DNA from: Mayfieldus sp963740555
Lineage (GTDB): Bacteria > Actinomycetota > Thermoleophilia > Solirubrobacterales > 70-9
Direction: 5' to 3'
Assembly (NCBI GenBank): GCA_963740555.1
Contig: CAVUES010000007.1
Coordinates: 124,001-188,000 of the forward strand
DNA: 64,000 nucleotides
In this document: positions 41,435-49,440 of the stretch, piece after piece
Position numbering within the stretch: position 1 is the stretch's first letter
How the letters are laid out: every line of letters starts with the position of its first letter
Notes under the pieces: generated by a model
Seen by the model: the letters and a program-made list of their open reading frames with translations, nothing else
Databases searched by the model: none
What the model was told of the DNA's origin: nothing
Program-made: the position numbers and the translations under genes

Positions 41435-42595
41435 TCAGAGTCCAAGCACGGTCAGCAGCTCGGCCACCGGCCGATCGAGGTCGTCGAGCGCATCCTCGAG
41501 GCGATCGCCGGCGAGCTGGCGCCGCTTGGCGGCCAGCCGGTCGGCGCTCATCGGCCGCTGCGGCGACCCGAGCGCCGCTTCGACCCGGGCGGTCGCGGTT
41601 CCGTCGATCGACAGCCGGGCCTCCGACTCGGCGAGTTGCGGGTCAGCGTTCACCGCGATCGTCTTCGCGAGCTCAACCGCGCCCTCGTCGACGGCGGCGA
41701 AGCTGCTGGTGGCCGGAGCTCCATGCAGGAGCGCGAACGCGGTCAGATACGGAATCGAGAACTTCGCCTCCAATCCGTCCGCCGGCTGTTCGATCGGTGC
41801 GGCCTGAAGCGAGACGGGGTGGACCGTGACCTCGAACGATGGGGCCGGATCGGCGAGATCCACGGCATCGCGGGCCGCCAGCGCGGTCTCGATCGCGCCA
41901 TGCGTTTGCAGGCAGCACGGATAGGCCTTGATCCAGTTCTCCTCGATCGCCCCGGGCTCGCCGGGGAGCTCGAATCTGGCGCCGAATGCTTCCTCGAAGC
42001 CGGCGGGCCCGCGGGCGATCTGGTCGAGGTCGAGTCGAGCCCCGGAGCCCGCGAAGCGCGCGGCGGCCGTCCCCGTCGCGGCCGCCATTCCGACCTGGAT
42101 GCTCTTGCCGGCCGAACCGAAGGCGGAGCGCAGCCCTCCGGCGCGCAGCAGCGCCAGGGCGGCCGCCGAGCGCTCAGCCTCGGGGTCCAGCTCCAGGAGC
42201 CGGGAGGCGGCGACCGCGGCCCCGAGTGAGCCGCATACGGGAGTCGGATGCCAGCCGCCGGCGTAGAGCGCCGGGTGGCCCGCGCGCGCCATCGCGCCCG
42301 CGGCTTCGAACCCGGCGGAGTAGGCGTTCAGGGCCTCCTCGACACTGGCTCCGCGCTCGGCCCCCAGCACCAGAGCCACGGGAGCGGTGGGGGCGCTCAG
42401 ATGGGCGATTCCGGGCAAATAGGTGTCGTCGAAATCGAGCACGTGGCCCGCCGTTCCAGCCGCGGCGACGCGATCGAGCAAGCCGTCGCCCGCGCCGCGG
42501 GCCGCGCGCGCCGCGACCTCGTCGAGGCCGCCGACCGCGCATGCCATCCAGTCGAGCAGGGCGTCTCGGTAGCCCATCCGCGAATCGTCGCTCAC
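41435..42595 (-). CDS. MmgE/PrpD family protein
   Basis: A 386-residue protein of the MmgE/PrpD fold, which includes 2-methylcitrate dehydratase and related lyases. Typical segments: GTAGHVLDFDDTYLPGIAHLSAP (His/Asp active-site block), GWHPTPVCGSLGAAVAASRLL, KSIQVGMAA and KAYPCCLQTHGAIET. The rest of a methylcitrate cycle is absent from the window, so its substrate may differ. GTG 42595 start with TAGGCT exactly 6 nt upstream on the minus strand. Confidence 0.88.
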   Translation of the reverse strand: MSDDSRMGYRDALLDWMACAVGGLDEVAARAARGAGDGLLDRVAAAGTAGHVLDFDDTYLPGIAHLSAPTAPVALVLGAERGASVEEALNAYSAGFEAAGAMARAGHPALYAGGWHPTPVCGSLGAAVAASRLLELDPEAERSAAALALLRAGGLRSAFGSAGKSIQVGMAAATGTAAARFAGSGARLDLDQIARGPAGFEEAFGARFELPGEPGAIEENWIKAYPCCLQTHGAIETALAARDAVDLADPAPSFEVTVHPVSLQAAPIEQPADGLEAKFSIPYLTAFALLHGAPATSSFAAVDEGAVELAKTIAVNADPQLAESEARLSIDGTATARVEAALGSPQRPMSADRLAAKRRQLAGDRLEDALDDLDRPVAELLTVLGL

Positions 42596-42601
42596 GCCGT
42601 C

Positions 42602-42607
42602 AGCCTA
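42602..42607 (-). promoter_or_regulatory. TAGGCT hexamer, 6 nt before GTG 42595
   Basis: On the minus strand: TAGGCT, GACGGC, GTG. This is a leaderless-type start for the MmgE/PrpD-like gene. Confidence 0.6.
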
Positions 42608-42663
42608 GGCGCTGCGCCGTCGCCCCGATCGATAGCCGTCCTCTGCTCGCTAAGGTCCCGCTC

Positions 42664-43005
42664 GTGCAGGGCCAACGTCCCAGCTACAGCGAGGTCCAGC
42701 TCGAGAAGGCGCTCGACGCGCTCAGCGATGCGGAGCGCTTCCGCGACGCAGAGAGCGTCGTCGCGATGGCGGCGCCGAAGCTGCATCGGGTTCTGGCCTC
42801 GGCGCTCGAGTCGGGTGGTTGGTTCGGCGAGTCGCACGAGGCAGAGACGCTGAAGGCGGCGACGACCCCGGACCCGGACGAGCGCATCACCGCGGTGCGC
42901 ACCCTGCTCGCCGAGGAAGCGCGGATGGGAATGATGGTTGGGGTCGCGGTCGGCTGGGCACTGCACGAAGAGCTTTCAAAACCGTCAAGCGAAGGAGACA
43001 TCTAG
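42664..43005 (+). CDS. Conserved hypothetical protein
   Basis: A 113-residue soluble, mostly helical protein (VQLEKALDALSDAERFRDAESVVAMAAPKLHRVLASAL, then EERITAVRTLLAEEARMG-like helices). No family recognised. GTG 42664 with TAAGGT 7 nt upstream. It ends 2 nt before the next ATG; the next gene's Shine-Dalgarno (GAAGGAGA) lies in its last codons, so the two form a unit. Confidence 0.75.
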   Translation: MQGQRPSYSEVQLEKALDALSDAERFRDAESVVAMAAPKLHRVLASALESGGWFGESHEAETLKAATTPDPDERITAVRTLLAEEARMGMMVGVAVGWALHEELSKPSSEGDI

Positions 43006-43007
43006 AG

Positions 43008-43721
43008 ATGGAGATCAAGTTCCACGGCCAGGCCTGCTTCGAGCTCACGGACGGCTCGGCGACGCTGCTGGTCGATCCGTTCCTGAAGCCCAACAACCCG
43101 ATCGCCGTTGCGACGGCTGACGAGGTCGAGCCGACCCACATCGCGGTTACACACGGCCACGCCGACCACATCGCCGACGCGGTTCCGGTCGCCAAGCGCA
43201 CCGGCGCCCACTGCGTCGCGATCGTCGAGCTCGCCCATTGGCTCGAATCGCAGGGCGCCGCCGAGGTCAGCGACCCGAACCTCGGAGGAACGGTCGAGTT
43301 CGACTGGGGCTGGATCAAGCTGGTGCCGGCCTGGCACACGAACACGATCCCCGGTTCAGGCGACGATCCGTTCAGCGCCGAGCAGGGGATCCCGATCGGC
43401 ACTCCGAGCGGGTTCGTGATCGAGATCGGCGGCAAGACCGTCTACCACGCCGGCGACACCTGCCTGTTCGGCGACATGAAGCTGATCGCGGAGCGGAATC
43501 CGATCGACATCGCGATGCTGCCGATCGGCGGCCACTACACGATGGACCGCCACGACGCCGTGGTCGCGGCTGAGTTCGTCGGCGCCGAGACTGTGATCCC
43601 GATGCACTTCAACACCTTCCCGCCGATCGAGACCGACGCGGAGGCGTTCAAGTCAGAGGTCGAGTCGAAGACCTCCTCGAAGGTGGCTGTTCTCGACCCG
43701 GGGGATAGCCACAGCACATGA
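43008..43721 (+). CDS. Metal-dependent hydrolase, UPF0173 (MBL fold)
   Basis: A 237-residue metallo-beta-lactamase-fold hydrolase of the UPF0173/YtkL type. Motifs: MEIKFHGQACFEL, VTHGHADHIADA (HxHxDH), VPAWHTN, VYHAGDTCLFGDMKLI and VIPMHFNTFP. Substrate unknown in the family. ATG 43008 has GAAGGAGA nine nt upstream. Its TGA stop directly adjoins repeat copy 7. Confidence 0.93.
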   Translation: MEIKFHGQACFELTDGSATLLVDPFLKPNNPIAVATADEVEPTHIAVTHGHADHIADAVPVAKRTGAHCVAIVELAHWLESQGAAEVSDPNLGGTVEFDWGWIKLVPAWHTNTIPGSGDDPFSAEQGIPIGTPSGFVIEIGGKTVYHAGDTCLFGDMKLIAERNPIDIAMLPIGGHYTMDRHDAVVAAEFVGAETVIPMHFNTFPPIETDAEAFKSEVESKTSSKVAVLDPGDSHST

Positions 43722-43776
43722 CTGGCGGCCGGCTTCGCCGGCCTGACACGCCAGTGCGTCGACACTTTGTGTCGCC
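43722..43776. repeat. Double-hairpin dispersed element, copy 7
   Basis: It begins at the upstream gene's stop codon: CTGGC, hairpin B GGCCGGC-TTC-GCCGGCC (43727-43743), TGACACGCCAGTGCGT, hairpin A CGACAC-TTT-GTGTCG (43760-43774). This is the stop-proximal orientation on the plus strand. Confidence 0.88.
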
Positions 43777-43846
43777 GCCCAACACACCAGGCCTTGCCCG
43801 CGGGGGCCCCTGCCCCCGCGGTCGCAGGCCTTGGTTCCCGAGGAAG

Positions 43847-44167
43847 TCAAGGCATTTGCGGACCGCGCCGAAACCAGACGTCGCGGTCCTTCCAGTCATG
43901 CACCATCAGCAGCGTGCCGATGAGCGTGACCGGGACGCAATCGCGGAGGGGCAGGCGGCGGGCGACGAAGCCGGCGAGCCCGGCGGCGGCAAAGGCCGCT
44001 CCGGTGGCTCCGTGATGGAGCCTCTGGCCGCCGATCCACATGCGCCGCAGCGCGGGGTCGTAGTCGACCAGATGGTGCTCGTGGGTCCCGCGAACCTCTG
44101 TTGAAGAATGCCGGGCCAATTGCCCTCCCTGGTTGCGATTCAGGATTGCCCTGTTCAGCGCAGCCAT
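43847..44167 (-). CDS. Small protein, possible membrane-associated
   Basis: A 106-residue protein with one hydrophobic stretch (GATGAAFAAAGLAGFVARRLPL), a second shorter one (VPVTLIGTLLMV) and a conserved-looking motif RRMWIGGQRLHHGATG plus HDWKDRDVWFRRG. Coding looks genuine, but I do not recognise the family. Between two repeat copies. Confidence 0.6.
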   Translation of the reverse strand: MAALNRAILNRNQGGQLARHSSTEVRGTHEHHLVDYDPALRRMWIGGQRLHHGATGAAFAAAGLAGFVARRLPLRDCVPVTLIGTLLMVHDWKDRDVWFRRGPQMP

Positions 44168-44250
44168 CGGCGAGCCCGTACCGCCTATTAAGGCCCTGCT
44201 ACCAAGGCTTTTTCCCGTCCCTTACCTAAGAGTTGGAAAACTGCCATCTA

Positions 44251-44304
44251 TTGCGGCGGCTTCGCCGCCTGACACGCATCTGCGTCGACACTTTGTGTCG
44301 ACGC
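44251..44304. repeat. Double-hairpin dispersed element, copy 8
   Basis: Hairpin B is TTGCGGCGGC-TTC-GCCGCC (44251-44269), then TGACACGC, then hairpin A GCGTCGACAC-TTT-GTGTCGACGC (44282-44304) with 10-bp perfect arms. No plus-strand gene ends just before it, unlike most copies. It lies upstream of the R2-like gene. Confidence 0.88.
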
Positions 44305-44383
44305 CCATCACCTTCGACTGGCTGGGCAGCCAGTTTGGATGCTAGGCTCGCGTCAGGCAGAGACCCGCCACTGGAGAGGAAGA

Positions 44384-45310
44384 ATGGAAGCCAAAGAGGC
44401 AACCCGCGCCGCCCCGTCCCGCACCACTCGAGAGGACTACAAGGCCACCTCCGATCCGGCGCTTCAGGAGGCCGCCGACCGCGGCCAGGCGCAGCTTCTC
44501 TCATACCGCGATCTATACATGCTCTGGGAGAAGCAGCAGTGGCGAACCCAGGACCTCGACTTCAGCCAGGACCGCCGCGACTGGCACGAGAAATTCGACA
44601 AGGGCGAGCGCTTCCAGCGCATGTACGGCCTCTCCTCGTTCTTCATCGGCGAGCAGAAGGTGGCGGAGGAGCTGGGTCCGATCATGCGCGCCGCCCCGAC
44701 CGAGGAACAGCGGATCTTCCTCTGCACCCAGATCGCCGACGAGGCCCGCCACGTGCGCTTCTTCGAGCGCTTCTACCAGGAGGTCGGGGTCTATGAGTCC
44801 GACGAGCTGAGCTCGCTGCTCGATCAGACGTCAGAGCACCTGAACGACAACTTCGGCGTCCTCTTCGACGAGATGCTGCACTCGCGCGTCGACCGCCTCG
44901 CGCAGGAGCCCGGCGACATCGAGGCCCTGGTTGAGGCGATCACCCTCTACCACATGGTGATCGAGGGGATGCTCGCCCTCACCGGCCAGCACTTCATCAT
45001 GGAGTACAACACCGAGCAGGGCGTTCTGCCGGCGTTCGTCGAAGGCTTCCAGAACGTCGCCCGCGACGAGCACCGCCACGTCGCCTTCGGCACCGCTTTC
45101 CTGCAGGAGAAGGCCGAGGAGGAGCCGCGCTTCAAGGCGGCGATCCAGCGCACCCTGGAGGAGTCGCTTCCGGTCGCCGACAAGGTGCTCAGCCCACCCT
45201 GGGCCCAGGACGACGAGGATTTCGAGATGTTCGGCTACACGCTCGCGGAGACGCGCGAGTTCGCGGCCACAGCCTTGACCCGCCGTCTGAAGTTCATCGG
45301 CTTGGCCTAG
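44384..45310 (+). CDS. R2-like diiron protein (ribonucleotide reductase small-subunit-like)
   Basis: A 308-residue ferritin-like protein. The carboxylate-histidine ligands appear as FFIGEQKVAEEL, ADEARHVRFFERF, VIEGMLALTGQ and ARDEHRHVAFG. Canonical R2 partners an R1 subunit, absent here, and no YTSxF-like Cys/Tyr C-terminus is seen. Length and context are compatible with R2-like ligand-binding oxidases (R2lox), a group typical of Actinobacteria; the Tyr-Val crosslink cannot be judged. A Shine-Dalgarno (GGAGAGGA) precedes ATG 44384. Confidence 0.8.
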   Translation: MEAKEATRAAPSRTTREDYKATSDPALQEAADRGQAQLLSYRDLYMLWEKQQWRTQDLDFSQDRRDWHEKFDKGERFQRMYGLSSFFIGEQKVAEELGPIMRAAPTEEQRIFLCTQIADEARHVRFFERFYQEVGVYESDELSSLLDQTSEHLNDNFGVLFDEMLHSRVDRLAQEPGDIEALVEAITLYHMVIEGMLALTGQHFIMEYNTEQGVLPAFVEGFQNVARDEHRHVAFGTAFLQEKAEEEPRFKAAIQRTLEESLPVADKVLSPPWAQDDEDFEMFGYTLAETREFAATALTRRLKFIGLA

Positions 45311-45478
45311 ACGAGTGATTCCCAATCCCCGCACACCCGGATGACGCACGGATACCGTCGCCGGATCGGGGTCATCGGGCTCGCCAATACCTCCAGGTAT
45401 TGGCTTCGCCCTGCTTCCCCCGCTCGGCTCGGTCCCGTGCGCCCCCGGGCCCACGCGGATTAGGAATCAATCGTCTAG
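45307..45478. mobile_element. MITE-like element with 22-bp terminal inverted repeats
   Basis: Left end CTAGACGAGTGATTCCCAAT... (45307-45328) and right end (45457-45478, as reverse complement) match at 20 of 22 positions. Mismatches are G/T at position 9 and C/T at position 16. The 172-bp element fills the gap between convergent genes, and the TAG in each CTAG end is a stop codon. An internal hairpin CCAATACCT-CC-AGGTATTGG is at 45384-45403. No transposase inside. Confidence 0.65.
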
Positions 45479-46992
45479 TCGGGCTGGGGCTCAAGCGGGG
45501 GAGGAAGCGGAGTTGTCCCCCCGTCGGTGGGGGGCGGAGGCGCGGGATCCACCGGCGGCGGTGGGGGTGGCGCCGGCGGTGGCGGTGGCGGTGGCGGTGG
45601 CGTTCCGTGATCTGTGCCGGTGTCGCCGGAAGTAGGGCTGGTGGTGACGGTGGTCGTCGGGGGCGGGCTTTCGGTGACCACCACGGCGACAGCCGGTGGG
45701 GTCGTGCTCGCGCCGGCCTCATCGCCCTTCGAATGCTTGTCCTTGCCGGTCGGAGTCGCGGGAACGGCGTTGGGATCGGTGGTCAGGGCCGGGTCAGTGG
45801 TTGTTGTCGCCGTCGCGTCCTTCTTCGGGTCGGGCTTCGCCGCCTTGCGGTTCGTCTTGTGATGCTTGGCGGGTGAGGGGGCGGGTGCGTAGTGGGGAAC
45901 GGCCGCCGGAGCGGTTACGCCTCCGGTCACGACCGAAGCGGTGGAGGGGGCCGGCGGGGGGTGCGGGCGCGAGACCTTCTTCACCTCGACCGCGGCGCCG
46001 GCGGTGATCACCGCGGCTGTGACGACTCCGGCCACCGCCTTTGCGCCGATCGCACTGCCAACGGCCCCGCCGATCCCGCCAACTCCTCCGGCGGCTCCGC
46101 CGCCGATTGCGGCTCCGCCGGCGCCCGCACCCGCTCCGCCGGCTCCGGCAGCCCCGGCGCCTCCGGAGGCACCAGCGCCTCCGAGGCCCAGCTTGGAGAG
46201 CAGCAGGCCCTTGAGGAGGACGATTGGACCGATCGGGAACAGCGCCGCGAGCACCTTCGAATCGGAGCGCAGCTGATCGCGGAATTCACGGCAGCCTTCG
46301 CACTCGCGCACGTGGCGGCGCACGGGCCCTGAGGCCTTACCGAGGCCCTCGGCCGCCTCCGCGAGCTCGATGCGAACCTCGCCACAGGTGAGGACTCGGG
46401 CCTGGGTCGCCTCGGCGAGCGCGATCCGCGCCCGCACGAGCAGCGACTTGACGCTCGGCACCGTCGTCTGCATCGCCTGGGCGATCTCCTCATAGGACAT
46501 CGCGTCCATCTCGCGAAGCAGCAGCGCGGTCCGCTGCGTCTCGGGAAGCTTGCCGACGTCGGTGAGCAACTGGCGGAACTCCTCGCGATTCTGGACCCGC
46601 TCGTGGGTCGAGGCCGCGTCGACGATCGGGTGGGCGTCCATCGAATCTCTGCCCTCGGCGACCGGCTTGCGAAGGTGGTTGAGGCAGCGGTTGCGGGCGA
46701 TGCGATAGAGCCAGGGGCGAAGCTTGATCTCTCGGTTGTCGGCGAGGATCGCGCGGTAGGCGTTTACGAACACCTCCTGCAGCACGTCCTCGGCGTCCTC
46801 GGTGGAGCCGAGCATCTGACGGCAGAAGCCGAGCAGCCGGGCCTCGTAGCGGTCGACGATCACCTCGAAGGCGTGGCGGTTGCCGCCGCGCAGCAGCGCA
46901 ACCAGACGGTCGTCGCCCTGCAGTCGCAGCAGGGGCGACTTTCGGGCGAGCAGCCCGCGACGGCCAGCGTGTGTTAGTGCTGAGGCCTCCAA
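45475..46992 (-). CDS. ECF sigma factor fused to zinc-finger, membrane-like and Pro-rich tail
   Basis: A 505-residue protein. Residues about 25-180 are an ECF sigma factor: region 2 (RYEARLLGFCRQMLGSTEDAEDVLQEVFVNAYRAI, LRPWLYRIARN) and region 4 (LPETQRTALLLREMDAMSYEEIAQAM, SVKSLLVRARIAL). A zf-HC2-like motif (HVRECEGCREF) follows, then a Gly/Ala-rich segment with a likely membrane span (AVAGVVTAAVITAGAAV), and a Thr/Pro-rich tail ending in poly-Pro. The sigma factor may be self-anchored at the membrane. TTG 46992 is the first start. Confidence 0.88.
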   Translation of the reverse strand: MEASALTHAGRRGLLARKSPLLRLQGDDRLVALLRGGNRHAFEVIVDRYEARLLGFCRQMLGSTEDAEDVLQEVFVNAYRAILADNREIKLRPWLYRIARNRCLNHLRKPVAEGRDSMDAHPIVDAASTHERVQNREEFRQLLTDVGKLPETQRTALLLREMDAMSYEEIAQAMQTTVPSVKSLLVRARIALAEATQARVLTCGEVRIELAEAAEGLGKASGPVRRHVRECEGCREFRDQLRSDSKVLAALFPIGPIVLLKGLLLSKLGLGGAGASGGAGAAGAGGAGAGAGGAAIGGGAAGGVGGIGGAVGSAIGAKAVAGVVTAAVITAGAAVEVKKVSRPHPPPAPSTASVVTGGVTAPAAVPHYAPAPSPAKHHKTNRKAAKPDPKKDATATTTTDPALTTDPNAVPATPTGKDKHSKGDEAGASTTPPAVAVVVTESPPPTTTVTTSPTSGDTGTDHGTPPPPPPPPPAPPPPPPVDPAPPPPTDGGTTPLPPPLEPQPD

Positions 46993-47126
46993 GTGGCCAG
47001 GAACGCTCCCTGCGTCAAGAACACGGTAACAAGAGGCGGGTTGCGCTCAGGTTGTCTCCAGGCACAGGCGTGGACATTCGTTGCCCGGGCAGGCGGGTGC
47101 GGGCGGGGGGCCGAGCGCATTTTCAG

Positions 47127-47870
47127 CTACAGCTTCGGTCCGATGAACTTGTCGAGGGCAGCCACAGATTCGCGTCTTGCAATCTGGACCTGGTTTGGAC
47201 TGGAAAGTGTCCAGCGTATGTGCACTTGGTCTAGGTGCTCGCAGAAGATGGAGATGATGTCGCTGGAGTAGTTACGGAAGCAGTAACGGGAGTAGCGATA
47301 GACCCGGTTCCTTCGTGGCTGCCTGGCGACGAATCGAGATCCGTCGGAGTGGATGAGTCCGCGTAGGAGCAAGTGGGGATGCTCGCGCGTTATTTCTCGT
47401 TGCCACTCAGCGAGAAATATGTGGCGCTTGTGCTTTCTCCCCTTGCCGTGTTGTGGGAAAAGCAACGGCCAATTGATTGAGCAGCAAATGACGATGTCCA
47501 GGTTGAATGTTGGATGGTGGCGGATGCGGACTGCGTGGTCTGGCATCACCGCCCCGACGGCAGCGCTGGCTGCCTGAATGATGCCCGGATACCTGCGGTC
47601 CAGCGAAATCCGCAGGTGGCACGTCCGGCCCACCTTGCCGATCCATCCGTCGCCCAGGTAGAGCCCGAGCAGATAGGCATAGCTTGCGATGGATTGCCTG
47701 CGCAGGATCGCCAGGGGCTCCGTTATGGGTTCTCGATTTGGGGGATGGGCTATCCATCTATGAACCGTGCGGCGATGGACGCCCGTGAGCCGGCTTATCG
47801 CTGGCTCGCTAAATCCGCGGTTTGCGAGCAGCGAGACCCGATCGACCATGTCCTGGCTGTACACGAACAT
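47127..47870 (-). CDS. LAGLIDADG-type homing endonuclease with N-terminal HTH
   Basis: A 248-residue protein. Residues 8-41 are a helix-turn-helix (VDRVSLLANRGFSEPAISRLTGVHRRTVHRW). Two LAGLIDADG-like helices follow: YLLGLYLGDGWIG (66-78) and LLRGLIHSDGSRF (169-181). The base composition is visibly less GC-rich than its neighbours, with runs such as YSRYCFRNYSSDIISIF, suggesting horizontal arrival. It ends 42 nt from tRNA-Leu, on the opposite strand. No intron or intein is visible, so it is free-standing. Confidence 0.85.
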   Translation of the reverse strand: MFVYSQDMVDRVSLLANRGFSEPAISRLTGVHRRTVHRWIAHPPNREPITEPLAILRRQSIASYAYLLGLYLGDGWIGKVGRTCHLRISLDRRYPGIIQAASAAVGAVMPDHAVRIRHHPTFNLDIVICCSINWPLLFPQHGKGRKHKRHIFLAEWQREITREHPHLLLRGLIHSDGSRFVARQPRRNRVYRYSRYCFRNYSSDIISIFCEHLDQVHIRWTLSSPNQVQIARRESVAALDKFIGPKL

Positions 47871-47912
47871 ATGTTCCCAACCGGGTCGGACATCCAAGGC
47901 TACGATGGCCTT

Positions 47913-48001
47913 GCCCGGGTGGTGGAAGCTGGCAAGACACGGCGCCCTTAAAAGGCGCTGCCCCTCCGAGGGGCGTGCGGGTTCGAATCCCGCCCCGGGC
48001 A
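47913..48001 (+). tRNA. tRNA-Leu (anticodon UAA)
   Basis: A class II tRNA of 89 nt. The acceptor stem pairs GCCCGGG with CCCGGGC (discriminator A at 48001). The anticodon stem GCGCC/GGCGC encloses CTTAAAA, giving TAA. The variable arm GCCCC-TCCGA-GGGGC and the T arm GCGGG-TTCGAAT-CCCGC are clear. No intron interrupts the gene. Confidence 0.94.
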
Positions 48002-48031
48002 TTTCGATTCGCCTCAGGCGGTGCGGGGGGT

Positions 48032-48037
48032 TAGGCT
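48032..48037 (+). promoter_or_regulatory. TAGGCT hexamer, 6 nt before GTG 48044
   Basis: TANNNT hexamer, then GGGAGC, then GTG 48044: leaderless-type spacing. Confidence 0.6.
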
Positions 48038-48043
48038 GGGAGC

Positions 48044-49369
48044 GTGGCCAAGGCAGGATCGCCCACCGGCCCGCGTCATAGGGGACTCGTAAAGGTTCTC
48101 GTCGTCCTCGGTTCCCTGCTCGTCGTCATCGCCTGCTTCTCGACTTGGGCCGAGCGCCAAGCGTTGAATACCGACGACTGGGTGCACACGAGCAGCAAGC
48201 TGCTCGAGAACGAGCAGATCCAGAAGGCGCTCGCCAACTACTCGGTCGACCAGCTCTACGCCAACGTCAACGTCAACGCTGAGCTGGAGAAGGTGCTGCC
48301 GAAAAACTTCAAGGGTCTCTCCGGCCCCGCCTCGACCGGTCTGCGCTCGGTGGCCACCGACGGCGTCCAGCGGGCTCTCGGCACCGCGCGCTTCCAGACG
48401 CTGTGGCAGAACGCCAACCGCGCCGCCCACAAGACGCTGATCAACATCATCGAGGACAAGGGCAACGCTGTCTCCACCAACAACGGTGAGGTCGACCTGA
48501 AGCTGCAGCCGCTACTGGTGCAGGCCGCCTCCGAGCTCGGCCTGCCCTCCAACATCACCGACAAGCTGCCTCCCGACGCCGGGAACCTGAAGATCCTCCG
48601 CTCCGACCAGCTCGGCCTCGCGCAGACGATCGCGAAGCTGATCCGCGGCATCGCCCTGATCACGAGCCTGCTGGCGCTCGCCCTCTTCGCGCTCGCGATC
48701 TACCTTTCGCGCGGCTATCGCTGGATTACCGTGCTCGGGGTCGGCCTCGGCTTCGTCGTGGTCGGGGTCGTGGTGCTGATCCTGCGCGAGGTGATCGGCA
48801 ACGTGCTGACCCAGGACCTTGCGACTGAGACCGCCAAGCCGGCGGCCGACGCGGCCTGGTCGATCGGCACCTCCCTGCTCGCGTCGATCGCCAAGCAGGT
48901 CATCGTCTACGGCATCTTCTTCGTCATCGCCGCCTGGCTCGCCTCGCCGCACCGCAGCGCGCTGGCGACCCGGCGGGCGCTGACCCCGATCCTGCGCGAC
49001 TACCCGATCGCGGTTTGGGCGCTGCTCGGAGTGATCGCTTTGATCTGGGTGCTGTCCGGCGTCGACAGCACGCGGGCGATCCTCACGAGGCTGGTCCTGG
49101 TCGCGATGGCGGGGGCCGGGATGTACGAGCTGCGCCGCAAGTCGATCGCCGACTTTCCCGACGCCACGCTCGGAGAGGTCCCCGACCGGGTCCGGGTCCG
49201 CGCCTCCTCGATTTGGCGCGGACGCCAACGGACGCGGCCCGAGCCGCAGGACCGAAAGCTGGAACGCCTGGAGCGACTCGCGTCGCTGCACGACCGCGGA
49301 GCGCTCAACGACGAGGAGTTCGAGGCCGAGAAAGCCGCGGTGATGGCGGGCGAGCGCTCAGACGACTGA
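48044..49369 (+). CDS. Membrane protein with SHOCT C-terminus
   Basis: A 441-residue protein. TM1 (VLVVLGSLLVVIACFSTWA) precedes an extracytoplasmic domain (residues about 35-210, LENEQIQKALANYSVDQLY, then TLWQNANRAAHKTLINIIED). Four to five C-terminal spans follow, and a SHOCT motif ends the protein (RKLERLERLASLHDRGALNDEEFEAEKAAVM). I know it only as a conserved actinobacterial membrane family without a function. It starts 43 nt after tRNA-Leu. Confidence 0.85.
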   Translation: MAKAGSPTGPRHRGLVKVLVVLGSLLVVIACFSTWAERQALNTDDWVHTSSKLLENEQIQKALANYSVDQLYANVNVNAELEKVLPKNFKGLSGPASTGLRSVATDGVQRALGTARFQTLWQNANRAAHKTLINIIEDKGNAVSTNNGEVDLKLQPLLVQAASELGLPSNITDKLPPDAGNLKILRSDQLGLAQTIAKLIRGIALITSLLALALFALAIYLSRGYRWITVLGVGLGFVVVGVVVLILREVIGNVLTQDLATETAKPAADAAWSIGTSLLASIAKQVIVYGIFFVIAAWLASPHRSALATRRALTPILRDYPIAVWALLGVIALIWVLSGVDSTRAILTRLVLVAMAGAGMYELRRKSIADFPDATLGEVPDRVRVRASSIWRGRQRTRPEPQDRKLERLERLASLHDRGALNDEEFEAEKAAVMAGERSDD

Positions 49370-49440
49370 GCGACGCTCAGTGATCACCGTCACGTATCTA
49401 TAGGCGCCGGGCGCTCGCTCATCGGGGACAATCCGCTGCC

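Noticed and set aside
48001..48043. A group I intron in tRNA-Leu(UAA)
   Set aside because: The cloverleaf is continuous, including the anticodon loop, so no intron is present.
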